NCBI GenBank assembly: GCA_932521025.1
Contig: OW051471.1
Location: 10,912,001-10,976,000, forward strand
Source: Oscheius onirici
Lineage: Eukaryota; Nematoda; Chromadorea; Rhabditida; Rhabditidae
DNA length: 64,000 nucleotides
Reading direction: 5' to 3'
Part shown: positions 10,231-20,362 of the stretch, in pieces
Layout: every line of letters begins with the position of its first letter
How positions within the stretch are numbered: the stretch's first letter is position 1
Made by a program: the position numbers and the translations under genes
The notes under the pieces: model-generated
Told to the model about the DNA's origin: nothing
Databases searched by the model: none
The model's input: only the letters and a program-made list of their open reading frames with translations

Positions 10231-11690
10231 CGCACAAAAAGGTTGCAGACCTTCCCCCAAAAGAAGGCTCATATGAACTTCTTCCAGATCACATGCATCG
10301 TCGCGAAACTCGAAGTAGTTCTTCATTTCGTCCTCCACCAATTGTTTTCAGAGTATTTCTCCATTTTCCTTGTGCAGTTCTTTGTCGTAACCCATTCTAA
10401 TCAGCGTGACTTCGTCAAGGAGTCTTTTAGCAGCTTGTTTGGTCACAGCCAAAGCCTCGTCCTTGTTGTCCTTGTACTCTTTAGTATACGGTAGTCCATC
10501 AGTGATCAGGACGACCACTTGGTGCCGGCTTCTGTCTTTCTGGTAAAGATACTGAAGAAGTTTTCATTCATTTTTATACCCTCATCATGCTCTGAGCCGT
10601 TTTCAAAGCTTCAGCTGTGTTGGTCTTTCCCTCATCATATTTCGAAGGAACACGACGATTGAACTCGGCTTCACTCCATCCTGGCTCGACACACTTTGTG
10701 TAGGAGACATTGGAAGCGTATTTTATGAAACCGACTCGGGCAGTGTTTGGAATCAATGCAGAGCCATAGCGGAGGTCAACTGTAATAAATATACTGTATA
10801 CGAGAGTACAGTACTGACCAGTGATCGGCGGATATCCGCTAATCGCAATTTCGCATTTTTCACCACGATTAACGATTATTGGCGCCTTTTCAAAAATTTC
10901 AAATTTTCTTCAAAAATTGAAGAAAATACGTTCAATTTTTTTGTTTGTCAAACGTTTCAATCGTATTTTCTCCGGAAATCCCAAAACTAGAGCAGTTTTT
11001 ACACTGAGAGAACAAAACATACTTTTTCACTCAAAAAATAAGAAAAATGTCCCGTAAAATCACAAAAAACATTCATTTTAGGAAGTTACTATCCGCTAAT
11101 TGCATCCGCATCCGCGGATATTTGTTCTGCGATTCCGCAAATCGCTATCTGCATCCGTTTAAACTTTGCGATTATAATCGCAATCGCTAAACGCACCCGA
11201 TTTTACTATCCGCCCACCCCTGGTACTGACCGATTTCCAGATCTTGTATCCAATGGAAGCTGAAGAGTCCACCACGAAGAGACTCGACAAAAAGCCCTCG
11301 ACTTGGTGACATGGAGTCTCAGAGATGCATTTCAGTTGAATAGTCTCTCCTCGTCTTCTTCTCCTCTCTCTATGGATCTTCGAAGCGTCAATGTAGCCCT
11401 TGGCACATTGACAAGCTCCATTCATGAGCACTTGATTATCATCCGGGCAGGATTTCTTCCTACAGGCGAAGCGGAAAAGATATGGGTCGGGAGAATAGCA
11501 CAAGCAGTCATTAATGCAACTTGGCAAGTTTGCTCGCGAGTACAGCTGAATACGGTATGCCCCCTTATTTTTTTACCACTTACAAGAGCACAACCTTCAT
11601 AGAGATGGTCATTTCCAATTTCTGGACAGAAAGGAAGATTCGTCAGTTGCTGTCCCTCATTATTTTAAAAATTTCAGGTATTACTAATTC
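10231..11690 (-). pseudogene. Decayed C-type lectin/VWA gene (tandem copy of 12199-14824)
   Basis: Segments align with the intact neighbour: the end of the lectin domain (GQQLTNLPFCPEIGND, about 11620-11670), the cysteine-rich linker starting NLPSCINDCLC (11527 down), the VWA start FVVDSSASIG, an exon at about 10577-10770 with TARVGFIKYAS, and the last exon with VVVLITDGLPYTKEY. Lesions seen are TGA where the neighbour has the lectin-domain Trp, TAA where it has Gln a few codons on, TGA in the last exon (after ENGEIL), and one extra G near the C-terminus that shifts the final codons. The signal-peptide exon and the first half of the lectin domain were not found. One intron holds a hAT-like element (10819-11222). 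Clearly a pseudogene. Confidence 0.8.
10819..11222. mobile_element. Non-autonomous hAT-like element, second ATCCGC-type copy
   Basis: It starts CAGTGATCGGCGGATATCC and ends ATCCGCCCACCCCTG, with the perfect 8-bp target duplication GTACTGAC at 10811-10818 and 11223-11230. The interior repeats ATCCGC/GCGATT-like motifs near both ends; the middle is AT-rich. It belongs to the same family as 1939-2232, though the interiors differ. It lies in an intron of the decayed lectin/VWA gene. Confidence 0.8.
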
Positions 11691-12198
11691 GAGTAATTCC
11701 GGCGGATCTGTAAGAAAATGAACCACGATTGAACGGAAATGAAAGCGTTCAAGTTCTGAACAGAGTTCACTTACGAACAGCGATGAATTGTTATTGGAAA
11801 TCTGTTTGGAATAAATGTGATTCAGATATAGGAAAACGGTTCCCTTTTCTGATATGAAAGGCTAAGCTCGTCTCCTTCTTTATGAACAGTTTACCTATTT
11901 TTATCACATTTGAACTTAACCCAGTAGATTACCGTAGAAAACAACCAATACATCCGATTTTTGGAATTTTTTTCGGTTTAAAGGACTGTCTATTAAAAAA
12001 TCGAACTCTAAAATGTGATATATCGAACTCATCGTTTTCGAAAACTCGAAAACCAAAATTGCAGAAAGAAATATTCCGGTGCGGACTCGAACCCTGGTTG
12101 TTCGCGCCAAATCCTTGTGCGTTATCTCAAAATAGGCAACAGACGGAAAGACACCGTTGTGCTTTAGTAGTAGAGAACTTTATTGAAGAGCTATATTC
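11691..12198. other. Intergenic with a tRNA-like fragment
   Basis: No gene was seen. On the minus strand near 12070-12130 a B-box-like GGTTCGAGTCC follows a degenerate D-arm-like sequence. No full cloverleaf closes, so this is at most a tRNA-derived relic. Confidence 0.4.
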
Positions 12199-14824
12199 TT
12201 AAGACCTCACAAATCGGCTGCACACCTTTCCCAAAAGAAGGCTCATATGATTTTCTTCCAAATCACTAGCTTCGTCTTGAAAATCAAAGTAGTCTTTCAG
12301 CTCGTCCACGACGAGCTTTTTCAGGAACTTTGCGCCATCCTCCTTGTGCAGCTTTGTACCGTAACCCATCGTGACCAGAGTGGCATCGTTGAGAAGACTC
12401 TTTGCAGCTTGTTCAGCAACAACCAGGGCCTCGTTCCTGTTATTCTTGTACTGTTCGATATAGGGAAGACCGTCAGTGATGAGGACGACCACTTTGTGGC
12501 TACTTTTGTCATTCTGAACCATATTACTGTAGGATTAGTCAGTTTATACCGTGAGCATGCTCTGAGCCGTTCTCAAAGCTTCAGCCGTGTTCGTTTGTCC
12601 CTCGTCATATTTGGTGGGAACGGTTTGCTTGAACTCTACTTCAGACCATCCGGGCTCGATCCAATCGGCTGAAGAGACTTTTGAAGCGTACTTGATGAAA
12701 CCAACACGAGCCGTTTTCGGGATCAAATGAGATCCGGACTGGAGGAAGTTGGTCAACTGAAAAATGGGCAAGTTAGAGGGCTCTCCAGACCTCTTCAGAG
12801 AAGCGAGTGTCCGGACCTTTCTCGATGTTTTTCAAAGGGATTAGTAGAATGGATAAATTTGTGTTGTGTCGTCACACATTCTTTGTATCTCGCACCATAT
12901 CTACCATTGTTGGTCCAGTCACGATTGTACCATTACCCGCCAACCGCCCTATTTGAATGACATTGTGATCTCTAATTCTCTTCTTCTCTTGGTCCGCACT
13001 AGAGCGGTTTATTATTCTTTTTTCAACGAATAAATTTGAATAAACCAAGACACGTGTTCATCAGATTGTCTGACGTATATCAATTTGATACGACTTAACA
13101 AAAACCCTAGACTTGTATTTTTGGCCAAAAAAGTTAGTCGCTGTGAGGGAAGCGAATATATGTTCGACGTAATTGACATACATAAACGTTAGCTTTGCAA
13201 TATTGAAGTGAGATTAGGTAGGCAACACTTGAGGAAACAGCTTTTACGTAACGTATTCTGCTTGATCTGTTTCAGAGGAACTTCTGTTCTTTGTTCTACA
13301 TTTTCTGTAATAGTAAGTTCTCTTGCTTCTTCTTTTTATTTGTGCAGATGAGAAGATATTGCCACCCCTGTGAGATAGCGACTTGTAGCGTCTGTAGCTC
13401 GGTTATCTTTGAAAATAAAGCCCATAAAGTATAGTAATTTTGAATCATCGCAATTTTCTCTACAAGACCCTTGTTTCAGTTTGTAGTCGAAAAAGGGTCC
13501 AGACACTCGCTTCAAAAAATAACCCGACTGTCTACGGATCTTTGAAAAACTCGAATGACTGTTCAGACTAGGTCATTCACAGAATCAGAGCCATCCTTAC
13601 CGCCTTCCAGTTCTGAATTCCAATCGAGCCTGAAGAGTCCACAACGAACAGAATTGTTAAAGATCCGTCGACTTGGTGACAGGGAGTCTGAGAGATGCAC
13701 TTGAGTTGAGAACTCCCAATTGTTTTCTGTACTGTTGACAGGTCAATGTAGCCCTTGGAACATTGGCAAGTCCCATTAACTGCTACTTGACCAGCGTCTG
13801 GACAAGACCTTCTTCTACAGGCATAGCGGAACAGCCACGAGTTTCCAATGTTACAAACGTAGTCGTTGATGCAGCTTGGCAAGTTTGGTCGGGCATAGAG
13901 CTGAATAATGTAAATTTACTGTTTTCGAAGAGACTCTTACAAAAGCACAAGTTTCTCCAACCAAGTCATTTCCAATGTGTGGACAGAAAGGAAGGTTGGA
14001 GAGTTGTTGACCTTGAGAATTTTGCCATCTCCAAGTTTTTCCAATTCGATTGATTCCAATCGCCAGAGTTGGCCTTCCACTTGGCCAATGAGTAGCAGAA
14101 ATTTGATCACGAGCAATGTCAGCTCTGGCGAGTTCTGAACTGAGTGGGTTAGAGTCTCTCTGTACCATGCCAGAATGCCAGGACCGCTGCAGGACCATTT
14201 GGCACTGGTCCCGTCACGATCTTGTCCCCATAGTGCATATTTTGCATTTTTCGACGCTTTGCACTCGTTTTATCGTTTTCAAACCATGTTTGATCGATTT
14301 CGCATCAATTTTTACATCAGTTACGTCTATTCCGACGTCAAAATTACTGTGCTTAGGAATGAAAAAAGTTAAGAAAGAACACTGTTTTCGCCTTTTCCTT
14401 CCAGTTTTACTAGATTTGTGCTATCGGAATGTACGTATATGGTGTAAAATTTGATGCCGAATCGATTAAACATGGTTTGGAAACGAACAGACGAGTGTAA
14501 AACGTCGAAAGCGTAAAAATAATTTTTTTTTTGGAATGAGATCGTGTAATCGTGACGGAACCTGTGCAATTGGTCTCGCAGCGATCTTTCGCAGCCGGAC
14601 ACACGCTTTAACTCACCAGTAAGGAAGGCTATCTCCCCAACATTATCTCCCGGAGCCAGTTCCGATCCCTCCGTAGTACAGATCCGTCTGATGTAAGTAA
14701 TAGCTCTGGCATCCTTGCGATCATTGTGGTACTGGTAGCAGAAGCGGTTAAATTGAATCCAGTCCTTCTCGCAGAACTGACCAAAAGCGCCAGCCGCCAG
14801 ACAGAGGAATAGAAGACGGAACAT
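12199..14824 (-). CDS. Secreted C-type lectin plus VWA-domain protein (clec-type)
   Basis: Start at 14824 gives the signal peptide MFRLLFLCLAAGAFG. The lectin domain follows (QFCEKDWIQFNRFCYQYH, then LAIGINRIGKTWRWQ after an intron) and ends near 13960. A cysteine-rich, EGF-like linker (CQCSKGYID) leads to a VWA domain opening FVVDSSGSIG (MIDAS DxSxS), with TNTAEAL (MIDAS Thr) and VVVLITDGLPY (MIDAS Asp). Stop at 12199-12201. Exons join in phase: about 14625-14824, 13940-14131, 13594-13900, 12549-12757 and 12199-12513. The first intron carries a MITE (about 14177-14592) and the third is about 840 bp. It is the only intact member of the local set of three. C. elegans clec genes with this domain pairing are secreted, and several respond to pathogens. 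Confidence 0.8.
14177..14592. mobile_element. Palindromic MITE in the first intron of the lectin/VWA gene
   Basis: The left end (CCGCTGCAGGACCATTTGGC, then GTCCCGTCACGATC) is mirrored on the right (GATCGCTGCGAGACCAATTG, then TCCGTCACGATTACACG in complement). The inner parts also pair: AAACCATGTTTGATCGATT against AATCGATTAAACATGGTTT. Arms are over 120 bp and imperfect. No coding capacity. Confidence 0.7.
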
Positions 14825-16202
14825 TGGAGAAGAACTTCTTGGTCACTCTCTTTTTATAGCTGCTTTATGCCCGTTCTGATGGGCATTTCGGCTTGAGCAA
14901 ATTTTGAAAGAAGAAGCACACAATAGCTTTACGAAAAAGCAGACAGTCGGTTAGTTCCGGGTGAAATGTCTTGGGGAAAAGGGGGATGCTCTTTGGTTTT
15001 TATTAAATAAACAGGTTTTTTGTTTTGGCTCATTTTCTTCCTGTCTCTCCGAGAATTTCTCTTCTCTCACTTGTTCCGGGAGAAATGTTGATCCTGCTCC
15101 CCCTATTCCTCATCATCTAATGTTGCTATAACTTGTGACAATTTGGCTTCTACGCACTGGAAACAGGCTTCAATTTATCGTACCAAAAGATCTTAGTTGT
15201 TTTGCTACTTATGTAATCTTTAACCTACTTTTCGTGATTAAAATCATTTTTAGTTCAGATTAGTGTTGCTCAGCTACTAAGGAAAACGAGGGAACTTTTG
15301 TCTCACCCTTTCCAAATTACACAACTTTGAGAAGAAACCTCAATTTTCTATCTCGCCGGTACATTTTCCAGTTTTGTAATGTCAGCAAATTTGTAGCATT
15401 TAACGAGCTCTATAACTTTGCAGCACATTTCAAACCTCGAAAATACTACCTTCACGGTGAAAAATCCCGGAAACTGGCTACTTTTGGATGAAGGTATATG
15501 ATATTTGAGTTTTCACTGTCACGAAAACTTTTTCAAGTTTCGAAATGCTCTGCAAAGTTGTAGTGCTTATCAAATACTACAACTTTGCAGAACATCACAA
15601 AAATTTTTTTTAAAACCTGCCCTTTTTCTAGCAGTTTAAAAAGTTTTTTTGTTCATTCGCCAATCGTTTTTAAGTTTGTAAAAGTCTTCAAAAACATACC
15701 TTTTTGCAGCCTTTCCCGATTTCCCAGAGCTAAAAGTAATCAGATGAATTGCAGTTTTACCATGGGAACATGGCACCGTCTGGCCATCCAAAGGCATCAA
15801 TTTTTGTAATCAAACACGGGAATAGTAGAAAAGCTCGAAAATAATGTGTTTCCAAACAAATTTCGAGGTTTACAAAAGTTCTTCAGTTGGGTTCGCAGAT
15901 AAGTGAAATTTCTCCAATTCTTCCCTTTTTTTGACTGTCTTCGCAGCTTTTTTTTTCAATCACCAAAGACCAAAGTTCTATCCTTTTCCAATGATTCTGA
16001 GAACAGTTTATTGTCCCAGCCTGACCCCTGTAACCTGCGGTACAGTTCCCAGCAGCCCCCAATCTCCGCTGCAAGATGCCGTGCGACCGCTGTGCTTTTC
16101 AAATAAAAACCGCGTCGCAGACACGCTCGCGTCGCTTTCGAGGCGTGTTTAGGCCCAGCCCTCTACTCCACATTCAGTTCGATACCCGTCGTCCACAGCA
16201 TC
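14825..16202. other. Intergenic region between divergent genes
   Basis: It separates the lectin/VWA gene (-) from the RRM gene (+), so it must hold both promoters. Short inverted motifs ACAACTTTGCAGAAC/GCAAAGTTGTAG occur near 15550-15595; the same motif recurs near 53340 and 60600, suggesting a dispersed repeat. I see no further gene. Confidence 0.5.
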
Positions 16203-16954
16203 ATGTCCGCTCCCGTCCGCCACTCCGTCTACGGTTGGTTTCCTCAAAGCCCTTCTCAGCTGCTCGGTTCTTTTTGTCTCATTGGGTCCACTCTCATCGA
16301 GATTTTCCTATTTACAGGGACACTCTCTGCAGACCTACCTAAAAATACCTAAAAAGCTGCTGCTGTGAGCTGCTGTGATGCCGTGAGCCGAGCCTCTGTG
16401 ACACAGAAACGGTAGCCTTGATTTGACTTGGGTAATGGCCTTAAAGCGAAGAGCAGTTGTGTCTCCAAATCCTAAAAAAATAAATTTTCGAAAACTGACG
16501 CAACTGCTCTGCATGTCTCCCCATAATGCATTCAAAGTTCTCTAGCTGAGAATTTTTCGTAGTTTTCAGAGTAGGTTAGGGTGCCTTCGTCTGTAACGGC
16601 CTTATGACGTGGTCTTACTACTTAAAAAAAAGTTTTTTCTTCGAAAAAATCGCGTTCTTCGAAAATCTAATCGCCTCTTTTAGTCGGAAACCTTCCGTAC
16701 AACACCACCGAAAATGACGTCGGACAATTCTTCAGCCAGGTCGGAGAGGTCACTAATGTCAGGTATCGATTTTTGCGCAAAACTTTTCTAAAAACGGAGC
16801 TTCTAGAATCGTCTACGATCGCGAAACTGGACGCGCCAAGGGATTCGGATTCTGCGAGTACGCCGACGCCCAGGGAGCCGAAGCTGCCGTGAACAACCTC
16901 AACGGAGCCGAGTTCATGGGACGCTCTCTGAGAGTCAACGTCGCCAACAAGTAA
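16203..16954 (+). CDS. rbm-3.2: Small single-RRM RNA-binding protein, RBM-3-like
   Basis: Three exons, 16203-16233, 16684-16762 and 16807-16954, sum to 258 nt and encode 85 residues. The protein is one RRM: RNP2 VYVGNLPY at residues 9-16, RNP1 KGFGFCEY in the middle, and the C-terminal GRSLRVNVANK. It matches the length and pattern of C. elegans rbm-3.1/rbm-3.2 (R09B3.2/R09B3.3), stand-alone RRM proteins; CSTF-64-type RRMs are also close. It probably binds RNA in the nucleus. Introns are 450 and 44 bp. The start is the first ATG after a candidate trans-splice acceptor (ccacag, 16194-16199). Which of the two rbm-3 paralogues it matches is not settled. Confidence 0.85.
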
Positions 16955-18199
16955 ATGTTCTTCATACAACAATGAATATGGGTGATCTCCGCTTACACAT
17001 AAAGTTTGTTGAATGATATTCCCTTCGTTCTGTTTTGAAAATAGTCTCAAATCGGAGACTTGTATGGGACGGAAAAAGCATCCAAGGCTAGTCGCTTGAC
17101 CCCAGACTATCGATTTTGAAGACCTCGAAGGACCTGAGAGGGGATACACTACTGGCTTCAGCTTGATTCTATTCCAGGAAAGGCTTGTCTGGAAAAGAGT
17201 TGGCTTCGAAAAACTTCGATAAGAGGCTTCTTGGTCGACTTCTCTGTAAACTAATCAGAGGGTTTTAGCTCTACGTAGTAGGAGCGCCTGGAATACTTTT
17301 CATCGGACTAGTAAAAAAAATAGTACATCCGTCTAGCAAAACAGGAAATACTGTTCAGATAAACTTGAGGGAGCAGTAGAGAGACAATAATGCAAGAACC
17401 TGGTCTCTTGAAACTTGTTTGCTTGAATTCTCGTGGTTTCTTTTAACTTGCAGCTTTACAGATACTATACTTGGGTAAGGGTTTGTCAGGGTTTTTTTCA
17501 TTTAAAAGTCAACGTCCGTTAACGAGCCAAAACGGTGATCTTTTCTGCAAAGGCGATGGACAAACTGACTGCGCAGAAACAGACTTTAAACCATTATAGT
17601 GGTCAAGAGAACTACCAAGACCAGATCGACAGTGTCTACTTGTTCTGATGTGAATATATGATGAGAAGGAGAAGATGATGACAAACATTGGAAACCATAG
17701 GTTTGTCTACCTTTGCTTTTTGAGCACTTATTTTTCGATTCGTCTGATAGATTTGAACAGCTGGAAAAGCAGAAATGAACACAATTGTTCGTAATTTCGA
17801 GTTTATTCAAATTTTGCGGAGGGAGGTTGCGGAGGAAACATTTTTTGCTCCTATCAGGCGTCTATGAGATGACTGTCTAACTGTGGAGTCTGTAACACAG
17901 AGTCGACCACGATCACCGTTGCTCTTTAGATAGTAGAGACCTTTGTTTACTTTTGCCCCCCCCCGTTCAGTCACCCTCGTCATCGTTTATAATCTGATAT
18001 GAAAAGGAAAAGAAAAAAGAACAAAAATTAGTTCAAATTATTTCGGTCCATTGGTTTTCACACAATCAGGAGGCTTAGTGATTCTATCTTTTCAGCTTCA
18101 CCGGCTCATGTCAGTATCAAGACTGAAGTTCAACTGAACCTGAACATCTGAAAGATCAGTATGTCTTTTCATCTCTTTACAATTGTAGAAAAAATCAGT
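16955..18199. other. Intergenic, 1.2 kb
   Basis: It holds the 3' ends of the RRM gene (+) and the second str-type receptor (-). A C-tract (about 17957-17965) is seen. Several short frames are present but none has splice context or family resemblance. Confidence 0.5.
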
Positions 18200-19476
18200 T
18201 CATTGAACGACATTGGACACAAAGTTGATATTCGATCCAATAAATGAAGAATAGATTTTAAGCCGATCTTTCAAGACCTGACGGTAAGGCCGTATGTAAT
18301 AGATGGTAAGTATGGGATCGACTATTTGAGCTATAGAAAGAAGAGTTCCAATGTAATGGGCCGGTCTGCTAACATCCAAGTTCAAAAAGCTCGAGATGAG
18401 AAGAAGTTGAATTGGGAGATTGTTGAAAAGGAAGGGCAGAGTCAACTGTAGGAGAAGAAGAGTAAAAATTTTCTTCTGTCCCTTCCGTATAGTCGCAGAT
18501 GTTTGCACGTTTTTCCGGATCTCTCGAGCAATCCTCACAGCACAGAAAGTAATGATAAAAAAACTGACGACGATGAAGACCATGAATGAACCGAGGGCGT
18601 AAAAAAGGCTGACGTTCCACTGGTTTTTGAGCTAAATGTACTGTTTTTCGTTAATTTTGTTAAATTTACCTTGATAGCTGAACAAAGATAACCAGTCTGC
18701 GACAGCGGAATACCCAATTTTTGAATAAAGGCAGGTCCAAACTCTTCTTCACATTCCGGAAACGGGAACAGTTCTCTCATGAGAATAGCCATTAATGAAA
18801 CTAAGATAAGGAGACAGAAGAAGGTTATTTTCCAGCCATTTTTGTGCATTTTCGCAAGTAGCGGTTCACTGAAAGTTTTTGCTAGAGTCTGTTTTAAAAA
18901 AGCGCTACTGTAACCTAAAATTCCCTTCCCTAAGGGACCCTTGTGCACGTATTTGGGCAGTCTTACAGCTATTTAAAAAGTTAAAATTTTCACTGTTAGG
19001 CGGCCCAAAACGTAAGGATTCTTTTGGGTTACTGTAGCATTCTTTTTTTTTCGAACAGATTTTATGTCTGTGGCTCTCAATCCTCACTTGCATACAACGC
19101 AATAGCGATAAATAAACGAGACGACAAGAATAATAATGCTCAAAATATAGCAGCTTCCAAAGAAGCAAACATTATACACTGACAGGGCAGTAGGAAGAAT
19201 ACGCGCGCTGTCGATTGTTACATAGCCGCTGGTGGTGGTGAAGAAAGTCTGAAAGTTTTTGATTACATTAAAAAGAGTACGTACCGGACATCCCAAAACT
19301 TGCGAAACGGAATAGAGAAAAGCGCAAACTGTGTAGAGAAAAAGTAGATAGCTGTACTGTCCGATGATTTTCGAACGGACGCGGACAATGATTAGCAGAA
19401 GAACAAAGTTGAGGAATGAGGCCAAGCTTCCAGAAAAGACGGTAAAAATGAACGCGGCTTTTTCGGAGGAAACCAT
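18200..19476 (-). CDS. Str-type chemoreceptor (7TM GPCR)
   Basis: Start at 19476 (MVSSEKAAFIFTVFSGS). TM1 is followed by SKIIGQYSYLLFLYT, the position and pattern of the str signature. TM3 ends SFIYRYCVVCK at about 19087. The next exon (about 18668-18870) begins SEPLLAKMHKNGWK and carries TM4 and an extracellular loop. The final exon (18200-18630) carries TM5, TLLLLQLTLPFLF (TM6) and QIVDPILTIYYIRPY (TM7). Stop at 18200-18202. The frame appears intact with three or four exons. It shares architecture with the receptor at 1429-3336, but the two are strongly diverged. The likely role is odorant or pheromone detection in sensory cilia. Confidence 0.75.
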
Positions 19477-20362
19477 TCGGACAAATGACTACTGTTGCTG
19501 TTAGTCGGGCTCGGTCAGGCGATGAAATGAACCAACTAGGGGTGAATATTTTTCAAAGAAGTTTCTAGAGCTTGAATTGCGTATTCTCTAACATGACTCA
19601 GTGAACGGTTTTTCCAGTCCCACTATGAAAACAATCAGTGCTTTATTTCGAAAACCCTTGTTATCTAAGGGCAAATTATAAAAGGCGTGAGACTTGTGAC
19701 CACGGCTAACAAATTTCGTGTGAACTGATTGTCTAGAAATGGGGGCTAGTTACTTTTACCCAGGGATCACAAGAGGAAACAAGCGATAGAAGAAGTGCAT
19801 CGACTAAATATTTCTAACATTATTGTCAACAAGGTCTAAATTTTGAAGGAAGTACGAGCCATCAACTAGGTCAGTGAGCTCCAGAATACCTACCTTTATG
19901 AATGCAAAGGGAAGAAAAGAGTTAAAAATTTTCCTTTTTTTTCGGTTTTCGGTTTTTTTCGGCTAAGTTTTTCGTGTTTTCGGTTAGAGTTTAAAAAACA
20001 TTCCCCTGACCTCATCTTTGAGTAAACAGGCTACATTTTTTCGCATCAAGAAAACCGGTCCAGAAGATGTTAGGCATGAACCTGGAAATCAGAATCTGTC
20101 CTTTTTCGAGATCTTCACCATTATAAGAAGATGAAGCTGATGACGTTCGAGATTCCTATAATGCCACTTGATTTCTAGACTGCCAACATCTACAGATAAT
20201 TCAGAAAATTCAATATCTTTATAAACAGAAACTTTGAGCGACAGTTACACTTTTGAAGCAAAGACAAGGGAATATCACAAGGACTCACAGAGTCTGAGGA
20301 GACTAGAAAACTCGGCAGTCATTGGAAAAGAGATCATGGTACCAGTAAAAAGATAAGAGAAT
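19477..20362. other. Intergenic, about 0.9 kb
   Basis: It lies upstream of the str-type receptor and downstream of fmi-1. It contains a T-rich TTTTCGGTTTTCGG tract near 19940-19980. No gene seen. Confidence 0.5.

Noticed and set aside
16667-17149. A 160-codon minus-strand frame over the RRM gene
   Set aside because: Antisense to the well-supported exons of the RBM-3-like gene; no splice context or family resemblance.
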